From NCBI RefSeq assembly GCF_002214465.1, contig NZ_CP015101.1, positions 813,013 to 877,012 of the forward strand: 64,000 nt of DNA, read 5' to 3'. This DNA comes from Thermococcus barossii (lineage in GTDB: Archaea; Methanobacteriota_B; Thermococci; Thermococcales; Thermococcaceae). A program made the position numbers and the translations under genes. Shown in pieces: positions 1 through 7,347 of this stretch; the stretch's first letter is position 1, and each line of letters starts with the position of its first letter. Under the pieces are notes generated by a model. It saw only the letters and a program-made list of their open reading frames with translations. It was not told the origin of the DNA and made no database searches.

Positions 1-1
1 C

Positions 2-93
2 GGATTCCAGAAGGGGCACCTTCGAATTGGGACCGAAACGCACATCGCCCAAGGAACCGTAGGAAGGGTTATAAACCCCGGAGGGGTAAAATA
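2..93 (+). CDS. C-terminal end of an unidentified protein (partial)
   Basis: A reading frame open from the window edge ends in TAA at 91-93 and would encode about 30 residues ending in RVINPGGVK. I do not recognise the family. It is preferred over the neighbouring open frame because that frame is unusually arginine-rich with CGN codons, which this genome avoids. The TATA-like GGTTATAAAC at 68-77 lies inside this frame and could serve the next gene. The piece is too short to assign a function. Confidence 0.4.
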
Positions 94-138
94 AGTGGCA
101 ACCGCCCCACGGCGGTGCCTGAGATGGAGGTGTTGGAA

Positions 139-318
139 ATGGCTGAGCTGATAGTTAAGTCCAAGGTTAAGGAAGCCGTCAAGGCCATAGAGCCCGAGAT
201 GAGGGTTAACCCAGAGTTCTACGAGGCCCTTGAGGCCGAGATCAAGGCTCTCATAGAGAAGGCCGTCAAGAGGGCCAAAGACGAGGGCAAGAAGACCCTC
301 TACCCGAGGCACGTCTGA
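139..318 (+). CDS. Small histone-fold-like protein (DUF1931 type)
   Basis: A 59-residue basic and acidic helical protein starting MAELIVKSKVKEAV and ending KTLYPRHV. The layout (short first helix, long central helix rich in E/A/K, then a KKTLYPRHV tail like the end of a histone fold) matches the archaeal DUF1931 family of histone-fold-like small proteins. It is not the canonical archaeal histone, which starts MAELPIAP. The ATG at 139 was chosen because GGAGGTG lies just upstream at 126-132; an in-frame start at 115 has no such signal. A T-rich tract follows the stop. DNA binding is inferred from the fold only. Confidence 0.7.
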   Translation: MAELIVKSKVKEAVKAIEPEMRVNPEFYEALEAEIKALIEKAVKRAKDEGKKTLYPRHV

Positions 319-336
319 TTTTTCCCTTCTTTTTCC
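316..336 (+). terminator. T-rich terminator after the histone-fold-like gene
   Basis: Right at the stop codon the coding strand has T5 followed by T5 within about 15 bases, without a strong stem. This is the usual oligo-T intrinsic terminator of Thermococcales. Confidence 0.45.
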
Positions 337-392
337 TTGTGTTACCCCCGATGTCCTTTTATTCTCCTGCGCCTAATATCCTTGGTGGTATC

Positions 393-1268
393 ATGGGGCT
401 GAGGAAGTTAGGAGATTCGGTTTATCTCTATCCCGGTAGCCCCTCAACACTGGTGAGGGTATCCGATGGGAAGGCCGTTCTCGTTGACCCGGGCCACGGG
501 AGCGGAAGGCATAAGGACCTCAGGAGGGAGGTCAGAAAGCTTGGGCTTGAGATATATGCCCAGCTCGCAACGCACGGACACGCGGATCACATTGCTGTCG
601 CGCCGAAGATAGATGCGCCGCTCTTCATGCACCGCTTTGAATTCTCCATCGCCGAGAGCCCGCTCAACAGGGAGCTTCTCACCTTCGGCTCGAAGGCACC
701 GGAGGGGTTCCTCGTCTTCCAGTTTCCTGAGGAGGTTAAGGTTCACGCCGTATTCGAGTGGGGCGACGAACCCTTTGGTTTGAGAGCCATCAAGCTGAAC
801 GGCCATTCGCCGGGGATGACGGGCTTTCTGGACGAGGAAAACGGGCTCATCTACGCAGGGGATGCGTTCTTCGGGGAGAGGGTGATAGAGGCCGTGGGAT
901 TGCCGTATCTGGTCGATCCAGAACTCTTTAAAGCTTCAATTAAAGAATTACAGAATTATGCAGAGAAGGGCTTTCTGCTGATCCCCTCCCACGGGAAGGC
1001 GGTGGAGGGTGAGGAAGCGCTTGAACTCCTCAGCTTCAACATGAAGCGCGTTGAAGAAGTCGAGGGGCTGATCCTGGAGCTCCCCAAAGAGCCGATGAGT
1101 CTCGATGAACTTGCCTTCAGGATAATGGTGCACTACGGGGTCGAGCCAACGCCCCAGAAGCTCGCTCTGAACCTCGTTCCGCTCAGGGCATTTATAGCGA
1201 CGCTCTACAACGAGGGGAAAGTCGAGGCGAGGGTTGAGAGAGGTCTCAAGTGGGTGAGAAAGGAATAA
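393..1268 (+). CDS. Metallo-beta-lactamase-fold hydrolase
   Basis: A 291-residue soluble protein. The metal-binding signature HGHADH is at residues 61-66, with later MBL-fold motifs AGDAFFGE (metal-bridging Asp) and SHGKAV. The last 60 residues look like a small helical or winged-helix tail, as in LACTB2-like and other MBL hydrolases. The ATG at 393 is preferred over an upstream GTG at 339 because GGTGGT lies 5 bases before it and the upstream extension is not MBL-like. Substrate is unknown; hydrolysis of a thioester, phosphodiester or similar bond is inferred from the family. Confidence 0.8.
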   Translation: MGLRKLGDSVYLYPGSPSTLVRVSDGKAVLVDPGHGSGRHKDLRREVRKLGLEIYAQLATHGHADHIAVAPKIDAPLFMHRFEFSIAESPLNRELLTFGSKAPEGFLVFQFPEEVKVHAVFEWGDEPFGLRAIKLNGHSPGMTGFLDEENGLIYAGDAFFGERVIEAVGLPYLVDPELFKASIKELQNYAEKGFLLIPSHGKAVEGEEALELLSFNMKRVEEVEGLILELPKEPMSLDELAFRIMVHYGVEPTPQKLALNLVPLRAFIATLYNEGKVEARVERGLKWVRKE

Positions 1269-1276
1269 TCGTGAGC

Positions 1277-1915
1277 CTATTCCTCGTCCGGGTAGCACAG
1301 GTAGCGGTAGGGGCAGAAGCGACAAGCGTAGGAGTATTCGCCCCTCGGGGGCTTTCCCTTTTCGTAGGCCCTCTTGACGGAGTAGAAGTGCCTCAGCGTC
1401 TCGCGGAAGAGCTTACCGTCGTAGGGCACCTCAAAGGCCCTGAAGTTCGGTCCCCTGACTATCGGGAAGCGCGAGAAGTCTATTTTGTTTATAACCTTCA
1501 TGGGCTCCTCGTGGAGCTTGATGTAGTAGAGGTACCCGTACTCCGCCTCGGACCAGCGGAGGTACACGTTGAGCTGCGCCAGGTGGTAGTCGTAGGGACT
1601 CCGCGGAAGGCTCGTCTTCCCCTTGATTTCAATGGGAAAGTCCCTTATGGCATCAACCCGGCCGTGTATCTCGAAGCCGAGCCTGTTCGAGCGCAGAACC
1701 ATTCGCTTCTCAAGCTCAAATCCAAAGCGTTTCTGTAGAATCTCACCGAGGACGTTGTGGGTGTTTACCCCCTGGTTGAGCCTCACCTTAACGAACTCCG
1801 GCCATCTCTCGGGGTAACCCTTCAGCCGGAAGTATATTCGCCTGGGGCAGGTTAATGCCTCGCTGGCGTAAAACTCTATGAGTTCCCCACCCTCATCGTG
1901 ACCGTTGTTGCTCAT
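1277..1915 (-). CDS. Stand-alone Cas4/Dna2-like PD-(D/E)XK nuclease
   Basis: A 212-residue protein with the Cas4/RecB nuclease layout: an N-terminal cysteine (LTCPRRIYF), the catalytic core GRVDAIRDFPIEIKGK holding the D and ExK residues, and a C-terminal cysteine cluster (CRFCPYRYLC) which with the first Cys would bind a [4Fe-4S] cluster. GGAGGG sits 6 bases before the chosen ATG at 1915. A TATA-like element (rc of 2050-2062) gives it its own promoter. No cas1, cas2 or array is nearby, so it is probably a general repair or processing nuclease, not an adaptation protein. Confidence 0.8.
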   Translation of the reverse strand: MSNNGHDEGGELIEFYASEALTCPRRIYFRLKGYPERWPEFVKVRLNQGVNTHNVLGEILQKRFGFELEKRMVLRSNRLGFEIHGRVDAIRDFPIEIKGKTSLPRSPYDYHLAQLNVYLRWSEAEYGYLYYIKLHEEPMKVINKIDFSRFPIVRGPNFRAFEVPYDGKLFRETLRHFYSVKRAYEKGKPPRGEYSYACRFCPYRYLCYPDEE

Positions 1916-2096
1916 GGTGTTCCCTCCAGTGACGGGACGGGTCATCGGCCCGCGAACCTCTCCGCCCCTGCGTCAGCTAATACCGACGTCATCACCCATC
2001 AGACTGGGCAAGGGTCGTCATCCGCTTGGAGAGTTAAGACTGCCCCACCATTTAAAGGTTTGGGGAAGAATCCGGGGAAAGTTGAAGGAGGGGAAA

Positions 2097-2432
2097 TCAA
2101 AGTATCGTGCCCTTCTTCCTCTTGAGCGAGTAGCTGAGGCCGTACGCGGGCCAGAGGCTCGGTGGCTGCTCGTAGTGATGTAGATTGCGGAGTATCTTCT
2201 CCGCGGTCTTCCTGTTCCGGGCCTTCACCCTCAGAACCCCGTCCTCAAGCTCAACCGTTCCATCCGAGAGTCTGATGGTGAGCTTCGAGCCGTTCACCTC
2301 GGGGCGGGCTTTCATCAAAAGCTGCCTGTAGTCCTCGTATGCCTCCCGGCTCAGTTTCTGCTCAAGAAGGGCGGGTTTTTCACGTGACTTAAACAGACGG
2401 GAAAACCAACTACTTGAGGGCTCATCATCCAT
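2097..2432 (-). CDS. Conserved-looking hypothetical protein
   Basis: A protein of about 111 residues with a charged N-terminus (FSRLFKSREKPALLEQKLSREAYEDY) followed by beta-rich sequence (KLTIRLSDGTVELEDGVLRVKARN) and a basic C-terminal tail. No signal peptide or membrane segment. I do not recognise a family. The start is uncertain between ATGs at 2441 and 2432; GGAGGT stands 2 bases before the first and 11 before the second, so the second is more workable. It is divergent from taw2. Confidence 0.6.
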   Translation of the reverse strand: MDDEPSSSWFSRLFKSREKPALLEQKLSREAYEDYRQLLMKARPEVNGSKLTIRLSDGTVELEDGVLRVKARNRKTAEKILRNLHHYEQPPSLWPAYGLSYSLKRKKGTIL

Positions 2433-2559
2433 ACTCCTCATCGACCTCCGGAGGATTTCTCGCTCTAAATTCGGCCTTCAGGTTTTTAAGGCTTTCTCCT
2501 CGCTTTTTGCCGAAATGACGGGAGAAGACTTTTTAAGGTTTCCGGGTCGAGTAAGGCCG

Positions 2560-3399
2560 ATGGGAAAGACGCAACTGATAAAGCCGCGCATCCGGGAGAT
2601 ACTGTCCCGCGAACTCCCCGGGGAGTTAATCCAGATGCTCCCCAAGCACTGGGTCCAGATAGGCGACGTTCTAATCCTCCCCCTACGGCCGGAGCTCGAA
2701 CCCCATAAACACCAGATAGCCGAGGTCTACGCTCAAGTTCTCGGCGTTAAAACAGTCCTCAGAAAGGGCAGAATAGGCGGCGAGTTCAGAGAGACAAACT
2801 ATGAGCTCCTCTACGGAAACGACGCGATAACGGTCCACGTCGAGAACGGGATTAAATACAAGCTCGATGTGGCAAGGATAATGTTCTCGCCCGCAAACGT
2901 GAAGGAGCGCGTGAGGATGGCAAAGGTCGCAAAGCCCGGCGAGCTGGTCGTGGACATGTTCGCCGGAATAGGCCACCTCAGCCTCCCAATGGCTGTCCAC
3001 GGAAAAGCCAGGGTAATTGCCATAGAGAAGAGCCCGTACACCTTCCGCTTTCTGGTTGAGAACATCGAGCTCAACAGGGTTCAGGACAGGATGACCGCCT
3101 ACAACATCGACAACCGCGATTTTCCGGGGGAGGACATAGCCGACAGGGTTCTCATGGGCTATGTGGGGAAAACCCACGAGTTCATACCGAAGGCACTCAG
3201 CATAGCAAAGGAGGGAGCTGTAATCCACTACCACAACACCGTGCCGGAAAGGCTAATGCCCAGGGAACCCTTTGAGACGTTCAGAAGAATTGCAAGGGAA
3301 CACGGTTATGAGGTGGAAAAGCTCAACGAGCTGGTTATAAAGCGCTACGCTCCTGGAGTGTGGCACGTTGTCGTCGATGTGAGGGTCTTCAAAAAATGA
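2560..3399 (+). CDS. taw2: tRNA(Phe) 4-demethylwyosine C7-aminocarboxypropyltransferase (Taw2/Tyw2)
   Basis: A 279-residue Rossmann-fold enzyme. It transfers the 3-amino-3-carboxypropyl group of S-adenosylmethionine to the C7 of 4-demethylwyosine at G37 of tRNA-Phe, a step in wyosine biosynthesis. Visible features are IKPRIREILS at the N-terminus, the SAM motif VVDMFAGIGHLSLP and the characteristic IHYHNTVPERLMPREPFE stretch, all as I recall from Pyrococcus Taw2. Start at ATG 2560 rather than 2515 because this matches the N-terminus of that homologue; a TTTTTAAG box at 2530-2537 would then give a nearly leaderless transcript. Confidence 0.88.
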   Translation: MGKTQLIKPRIREILSRELPGELIQMLPKHWVQIGDVLILPLRPELEPHKHQIAEVYAQVLGVKTVLRKGRIGGEFRETNYELLYGNDAITVHVENGIKYKLDVARIMFSPANVKERVRMAKVAKPGELVVDMFAGIGHLSLPMAVHGKARVIAIEKSPYTFRFLVENIELNRVQDRMTAYNIDNRDFPGEDIADRVLMGYVGKTHEFIPKALSIAKEGAVIHYHNTVPERLMPREPFETFRRIAREHGYEVEKLNELVIKRYAPGVWHVVVDVRVFKK

Positions 3400-3400
3400 G

Positions 3401-3559
3401 CTATTCTCCCATCCCGCCCCAGAGAGGCTCCCAGTCGTCGCAGACGAAGTTCATGTGGACTGTCTTCATGCGCCTCCTGCATATTCCGTGGGTGGGAATG
3501 CAGGAATCTATCGGCCCGAACCAGCGGCAGTTCTTGCATGCCTTGAATTGCTCATCCAT
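3401..3559 (-). CDS. 52-residue cysteine-rich (zinc-ribbon-like) protein
   Basis: A short frame starting MDEQFKACKNCRWF with the cysteine pattern CKNC, SC, GIC, VC and ending in the aromatic acidic motif VCDDWEPLWGG. The CxxCRWF...C...VCDDW arrangement is typical of tiny archaeal and phage-like zinc or iron-sulfur proteins. GGTGA lies 6 bases before the ATG at 3559, and a TTTATG-like TATA element (rc of about 3592-3602) precedes it. It converges with taw2, the stop codons being almost adjacent. Function unknown; metal binding is inferred. Confidence 0.7.
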   Translation of the reverse strand: MDEQFKACKNCRWFGPIDSCIPTHGICRRRMKTVHMNFVCDDWEPLWGGMGE

Positions 3560-3678
3560 TCAGTTCACCGATGGAAGTTTCCGCACCATCACATAAACCT
3601 TTGGGCATGCGGGGTACATCCAGTTAACAGATGAACTTAACTTAAGATGAGTGGTGAAACGCTTCCTTTTGCGAAGGC

Positions 3679-3714
3679 CTTATATCCTTCAACCCGAAAA
3701 TCTTTCGAGGTGAT
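3679..3714 (+). promoter_or_regulatory. Promoter and ribosome-binding site of the tungsten oxidoreductase gene
   Basis: CTTATATCC (3679-3687) is a TATA box about 40 bases before the ATG, and GAGGTGAT (3707-3714) is a strong Shine-Dalgarno sequence 6 bases before it. Confidence 0.6.
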
Positions 3715-3720
3715 TCTGAT

Positions 3721-5622
3721 ATGGAGGCGAAAGGTGGTTACTGGGGCAAGATTCTGAGGGTCAACCTGACGACCCAGGAGGTCAAGGTGGAGCCCCTCCC
3801 AGAGGAGTTCCCGAGAAAGTACCTCGGAGGCGTTGGCTTCGGTGCCAGGCTTCTCTACGACGAGGTTCCTGCGGGAGCTGATCCCCTCGGACCGGAGAAT
3901 AAGATGATAATCACCCCCGGTCTGTTTGTTGGAACCGGCATTGGAACCGGCTCAAAGACGGCCTTCAACTTCAAGAGCCCCCTCACCGGTGCCTACGGCC
4001 GTTCGATGGCCGGAGCCAAGATGGGCGAGGAGCTGAAGAAGGCCGGCTACGACGTCCTCATCATCGAGGGGCAGAGTGAAGAGCCCGTCCTCCTCGTCAT
4101 AGAAGACGACGAAGTCAAGCTCGTCCCGGCGAAGGAGTACTGGGGCCTCACCACCGGAGAGGCCAGGAAGAAAGCCAAGGAAGAATATCCAGGCTTCGCA
4201 ACGGCCTTCATCGGCCCGGCCGGCGAGAACCTCAGCAGGATAGCCACGATAGAGACCGACGACAGGCAGGCCGGTAGGGGCGGCCCCGGAGCAGTTCTCG
4301 GAAGCAAGAAGCTCAAGGGAATCCTAGTCAAGGGGACCAAGAAGGTACCCATCGCCCAGCCCGAGAAGCTCCGCGAGCTGATAAAGGAGTGGGCGATGGT
4401 CTTTAAGGACCACCCGGCCACGAAGGCGGACATGGACTACGGAAGCGGCGAGTTCCTCGACTGGATGAACCGCGAGCGCGGAACCTTCCCTGTCAGGAAC
4501 TGGCAGATGGGCTTCTTCAAGAAGGCCTACGAGAAGGCCAAGGAGGAGGGCAGGGAGCACATCGAAATAGACCCCTACTTCTGGGCGCCGAAGTACCGCG
4601 TTGGAAGAAAACCGTGCCCGCTCTGTAACAAGCCCTGCAGCCAGTACATCAAGGTCGAGAGCGAGCGCTGGGGCACCTTCATGACGGATGGACCCGAGTA
4701 CGAGACCCTCTACTCCTTCGGCGGAGTCCTTGAGCTCGACGACTTCGAAACCGTCGCCTACCTCAACTACCTCGCGGACGAGCTCGGCCTCGACACGATT
4801 TCAGCCGGTGTGACAATCGCCTGGGCCATGGAAGCCTACGAGAGGGGCCTTCTCACCAAGGAGGAGGCTGACGGCCTTGAGCTGACCTTCGGAAACGGCG
4901 AGGCCGCGGTTGAGGCCCTCAAGAAGATGGCCTACCGCGAGGGCAACCTCGGAAAGCTTCTGGCGGATGGCGTCAAGAGGGCCAGCGAGAGGCTTGGCAG
5001 GGGAAGCGAGAAGTTTGCCATGCACGTCAAGGGCATGGAGCCACCTGCCTACGACGTCCGCGGCATAAAGGGAATGGCACTGGCATTTGCAGTCAACGTC
5101 CGCGGTGCCGACCACCTCACCAGCGGCGCCTACGGAACCGAGCTCGTTGGCAGGTGGTGGAAGTTCGACGGCGTGGACAGGACCAAGGGCGAGAACAAGG
5201 GCTTCGAGATAGCCTTCCACGAGAACCTCATGGCGGTCTACGACGCCACCGGCGTCTGTAAGTTCTCAAGGCACATGTACTTCCTTGAGGGCTTCCCGCC
5301 GCTCGTTGAGGCCGTCACCGGCATGAACATAGGTGAAGCCGAGCTGATGGTCATCGGCGAGAGGATAATGAACATCGCAAGGGCATTCAACGTCCGCGAG
5401 GGCTTCACCAGGAAGGACGACACGCTCCCGTACAGAATCATGTGGGAGCCGATTCCAGAGGGTGTCAGCAAGGGCCTCCACGTCCCGCCCTGGGAGCTCG
5501 ACAGGATGCTCGACGAGTACTACCAGGCCCGCGGCTGGAGCAGGGACGGAATCCCGACAAAGGCCAAGCTCATCGCCCTCGACCTCCCGGACATCGCCGA
5601 GGACATCGGGGCGGGAGTTTGA
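3721..5622 (+). CDS. Aldehyde:ferredoxin oxidoreductase family tungstoenzyme
   Basis: A 633-residue cytoplasmic enzyme expected to oxidise aldehydes to acids with ferredoxin as acceptor, using a tungsten bis-pterin and one [4Fe-4S] cluster. Seen: GYWGKILRVNLT N-terminus, KSPLTGAYG, the pterin-binding IGPAGENLSRIA and AGRGGPGAVLGSKKLK stretches, cluster ligands C299, C302, C306 (CPLCNKPC) and the fourth Cys near 514 (DATGVCKF), and LDTIS. Thermococcales carry several paralogues (AOR, FOR, GAPOR, WOR4, WOR5). It is clearly not GAPOR, but I cannot place it firmly among the others. Monocistronic with its own promoter. Confidence 0.88.
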   Translation: MEAKGGYWGKILRVNLTTQEVKVEPLPEEFPRKYLGGVGFGARLLYDEVPAGADPLGPENKMIITPGLFVGTGIGTGSKTAFNFKSPLTGAYGRSMAGAKMGEELKKAGYDVLIIEGQSEEPVLLVIEDDEVKLVPAKEYWGLTTGEARKKAKEEYPGFATAFIGPAGENLSRIATIETDDRQAGRGGPGAVLGSKKLKGILVKGTKKVPIAQPEKLRELIKEWAMVFKDHPATKADMDYGSGEFLDWMNRERGTFPVRNWQMGFFKKAYEKAKEEGREHIEIDPYFWAPKYRVGRKPCPLCNKPCSQYIKVESERWGTFMTDGPEYETLYSFGGVLELDDFETVAYLNYLADELGLDTISAGVTIAWAMEAYERGLLTKEEADGLELTFGNGEAAVEALKKMAYREGNLGKLLADGVKRASERLGRGSEKFAMHVKGMEPPAYDVRGIKGMALAFAVNVRGADHLTSGAYGTELVGRWWKFDGVDRTKGENKGFEIAFHENLMAVYDATGVCKFSRHMYFLEGFPPLVEAVTGMNIGEAELMVIGERIMNIARAFNVREGFTRKDDTLPYRIMWEPIPEGVSKGLHVPPWELDRMLDEYYQARGWSRDGIPTKAKLIALDLPDIAEDIGAGV

Positions 5623-5656
5623 TTTCTACCCCTTTCTTTGCTTCTTCCTCATGGAG

Positions 5657-5667
5657 TTAAATATAAG
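5657..5667 (+). promoter_or_regulatory. TATA box of hsdM
   Basis: TTAAATATAAG lies 35-45 bases before the hsdM ATG. This is the correct spacing for transcription starting about 12 bases before the start codon. Confidence 0.55.
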
Positions 5668-5701
5668 AACCTGCTGGAGTATCCCCTCTTCGGTGTGAAT
5701 C

Positions 5702-7285
5702 ATGGAGAGGAAGCTCACTGATTTCCTAGATGCCCCACCCAAGAAGGATAACGGTTTAACCCGTGAGGAGCTTGAGAGGGTTCTTAAGAAGGCCGCGGAT
5801 TTAATCAGAACAAGGGTTGATTACAAGTACATTCTCCTTCTGCTCTTCCTGAAGCGTCTGAGCGATGAGTGGGAGAAGGAGTTTGAGGAGTACGTTAGGA
5901 AGCTCATGAATGAAGGCCTGGACAGAAAGACCGCCGAGGAGCTTGCCCTCAAAGACAGGGAAGCGTACACAATTAGTTATCCACCCGAATACCTCTGGAG
6001 GAAGCTCCGCGAAAAGGACATCGAGAGTCTTCCTCAGAACCTTTCACAGGCCCTCAAGAAGCTCGCCGAGCTGAACCCCAACCTGAGGGGTATCGTTGAC
6101 CGCTTTGACTTCATGGAGTTCATGCTCCACAGGGACAACGCTGAAATACTCAGGCAGCTCTTCGAGCTTTTCAGCGGGCTTGACTTAAAGAACGCCTCCC
6201 CAGATGTTCTTGGCGATGCCTACGAGTGGATTCTGAGGTATTTCGCCCCGCAGAAAGCCAAAGAGGGCGAAGTTTATACCCCAAGGGAGGTCATCCGGCT
6301 TCTTGTTGAAATCCTCAAGCCGGAGCCGGGCGAGGAGGTTTACGATCCATCTATGGGTTCTGGCGGCATGCTTATTGGTGCCTACATTTACGTTAAGGAG
6401 CATCGCAGAGCGGATGAGGCTAAAAAGCTCTTCCTCTACGGCCAGGAGGTAAACCCGACCACCTACGCCTTGGCCGAGATGAACATGATACTCCACGGTA
6501 TTAAGTCGCCGAAGCTTGCCGTCGGTGATACACTTCTCAGGCCAGCCTTTAAGGAGGGCGAAAGGCTCAAGCGCTTCGATGTGGTTATAGCCAACCCTCC
6601 GTGGAACCAAGACGGTTACGGTGAGGCGACCCTTAAGAAGGCCGAGTTCAAGGAGGAGCGCTTTAAGTACGGTTATCCTCCGAACAACTCGGCCGACTGG
6701 GCGTGGATACAGCACATGCTCGCGAGTGCCAAAGATAATGGAAGGGTTGGCATCGTCATAGACAACGGCGCGCTCTTCCGCGGTGGGGCTGAAAAGAAGA
6801 TAAGGGCGAAGATACTCAAGGACGACCTGCTTGAGGCCGTTATCCTGCTCCCTGAAAAGCTCTTCTACAACACCGGCGCGCCGGGGGCTATAATGATATT
6901 CAACAGGAACAAGCCCGATGACAGGAAGGGGAAAGTCCTCTTCATCAACGCATCCCAGGAATATGAAAAGCATCCCGAGGTAAGGAAGCTCAACCGCCTC
7001 GGTGAGGAGCACATAAGGAAAATCGTTGATGCGTTTGAGAAGTTTGAGGACGTTGATGGCTTTGCCCGCGTCGTTGACCTCGACGAGATAAAGGAGAACG
7101 ACTACAACCTCAACGTCACCCTCTACGTCTTCTCGATGGAGGAAGAGGAGGAGATTGACGTTAAGGCCGAGTGGGAGGAGCTGAGAAGGATAAACGAGGA
7201 GCTTGCCGAGGTTGACGAGAAGATTGAGGGCTATCTGAGGGAGCTGGGACATGACTGTGTTAATACTACTGTCAGCAATAAGTAA
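5702..7285 (+). CDS. hsdM: Type I restriction-modification DNA methyltransferase subunit
   Basis: A 527-residue N6-adenine methyltransferase subunit. An N-terminal helical HsdM_N domain (DLIRTRVDYKYILLLLFLKRLSDEW) is followed by SAM motif I DPSMGSGGMLIGAY (about residue 214) and the catalytic motif IV NPPW (about 298). The C-terminus carries a predicted coiled coil. With HsdS it forms the M2S modification complex, and with HsdR the full restriction complex. The last dozen codons (GHDCVNTTVSNK) are AT-rich and unlike the usual HsdM end. The coupled hsdS gene is not next; a two-gene cassette intervenes, suggesting an insertion junction at about 7250-7290. Confidence 0.92.
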   Translation: MERKLTDFLDAPPKKDNGLTREELERVLKKAADLIRTRVDYKYILLLLFLKRLSDEWEKEFEEYVRKLMNEGLDRKTAEELALKDREAYTISYPPEYLWRKLREKDIESLPQNLSQALKKLAELNPNLRGIVDRFDFMEFMLHRDNAEILRQLFELFSGLDLKNASPDVLGDAYEWILRYFAPQKAKEGEVYTPREVIRLLVEILKPEPGEEVYDPSMGSGGMLIGAYIYVKEHRRADEAKKLFLYGQEVNPTTYALAEMNMILHGIKSPKLAVGDTLLRPAFKEGERLKRFDVVIANPPWNQDGYGEATLKKAEFKEERFKYGYPPNNSADWAWIQHMLASAKDNGRVGIVIDNGALFRGGAEKKIRAKILKDDLLEAVILLPEKLFYNTGAPGAIMIFNRNKPDDRKGKVLFINASQEYEKHPEVRKLNRLGEEHIRKIVDAFEKFEDVDGFARVVDLDEIKENDYNLNVTLYVFSMEEEEEIDVKAEWEELRRINEELAEVDEKIEGYLRELGHDCVNTTVSNK

Positions 7286-7290
7286 AGATT

Positions 7291-7343
7291 TTAAGCTTAA
7301 GTTTATAAGTTAAAATATCCCAACACTCCAAAGTACGGGGGGA
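7291..7343 (+). promoter_or_regulatory. Independent promoter of the cassette inside the R-M operon
   Basis: A perfect palindrome TTAAGCTTAA (7291-7300) abuts the TATA-like GTTTATAAGT (7301-7310), and GGGGGGAT (7337-7343) lies 4 bases before the ATG at 7348. The cassette can therefore be transcribed separately from hsdM. The palindrome may be an operator (inference). Confidence 0.5.
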
Positions 7344-7347
7344 TAGT

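Noticed and set aside
444-1325. Minus-strand frames over the MBL hydrolase gene
   Set aside because: Shadows of the coding strand without start signals or recognisable domains.
1277-1915. Reading the Cas4-like gene as part of a CRISPR-Cas locus
   Set aside because: No cas1, cas2, effector genes or repeats lie within tens of kilobases; the array at 46.4 kb is unlinked.
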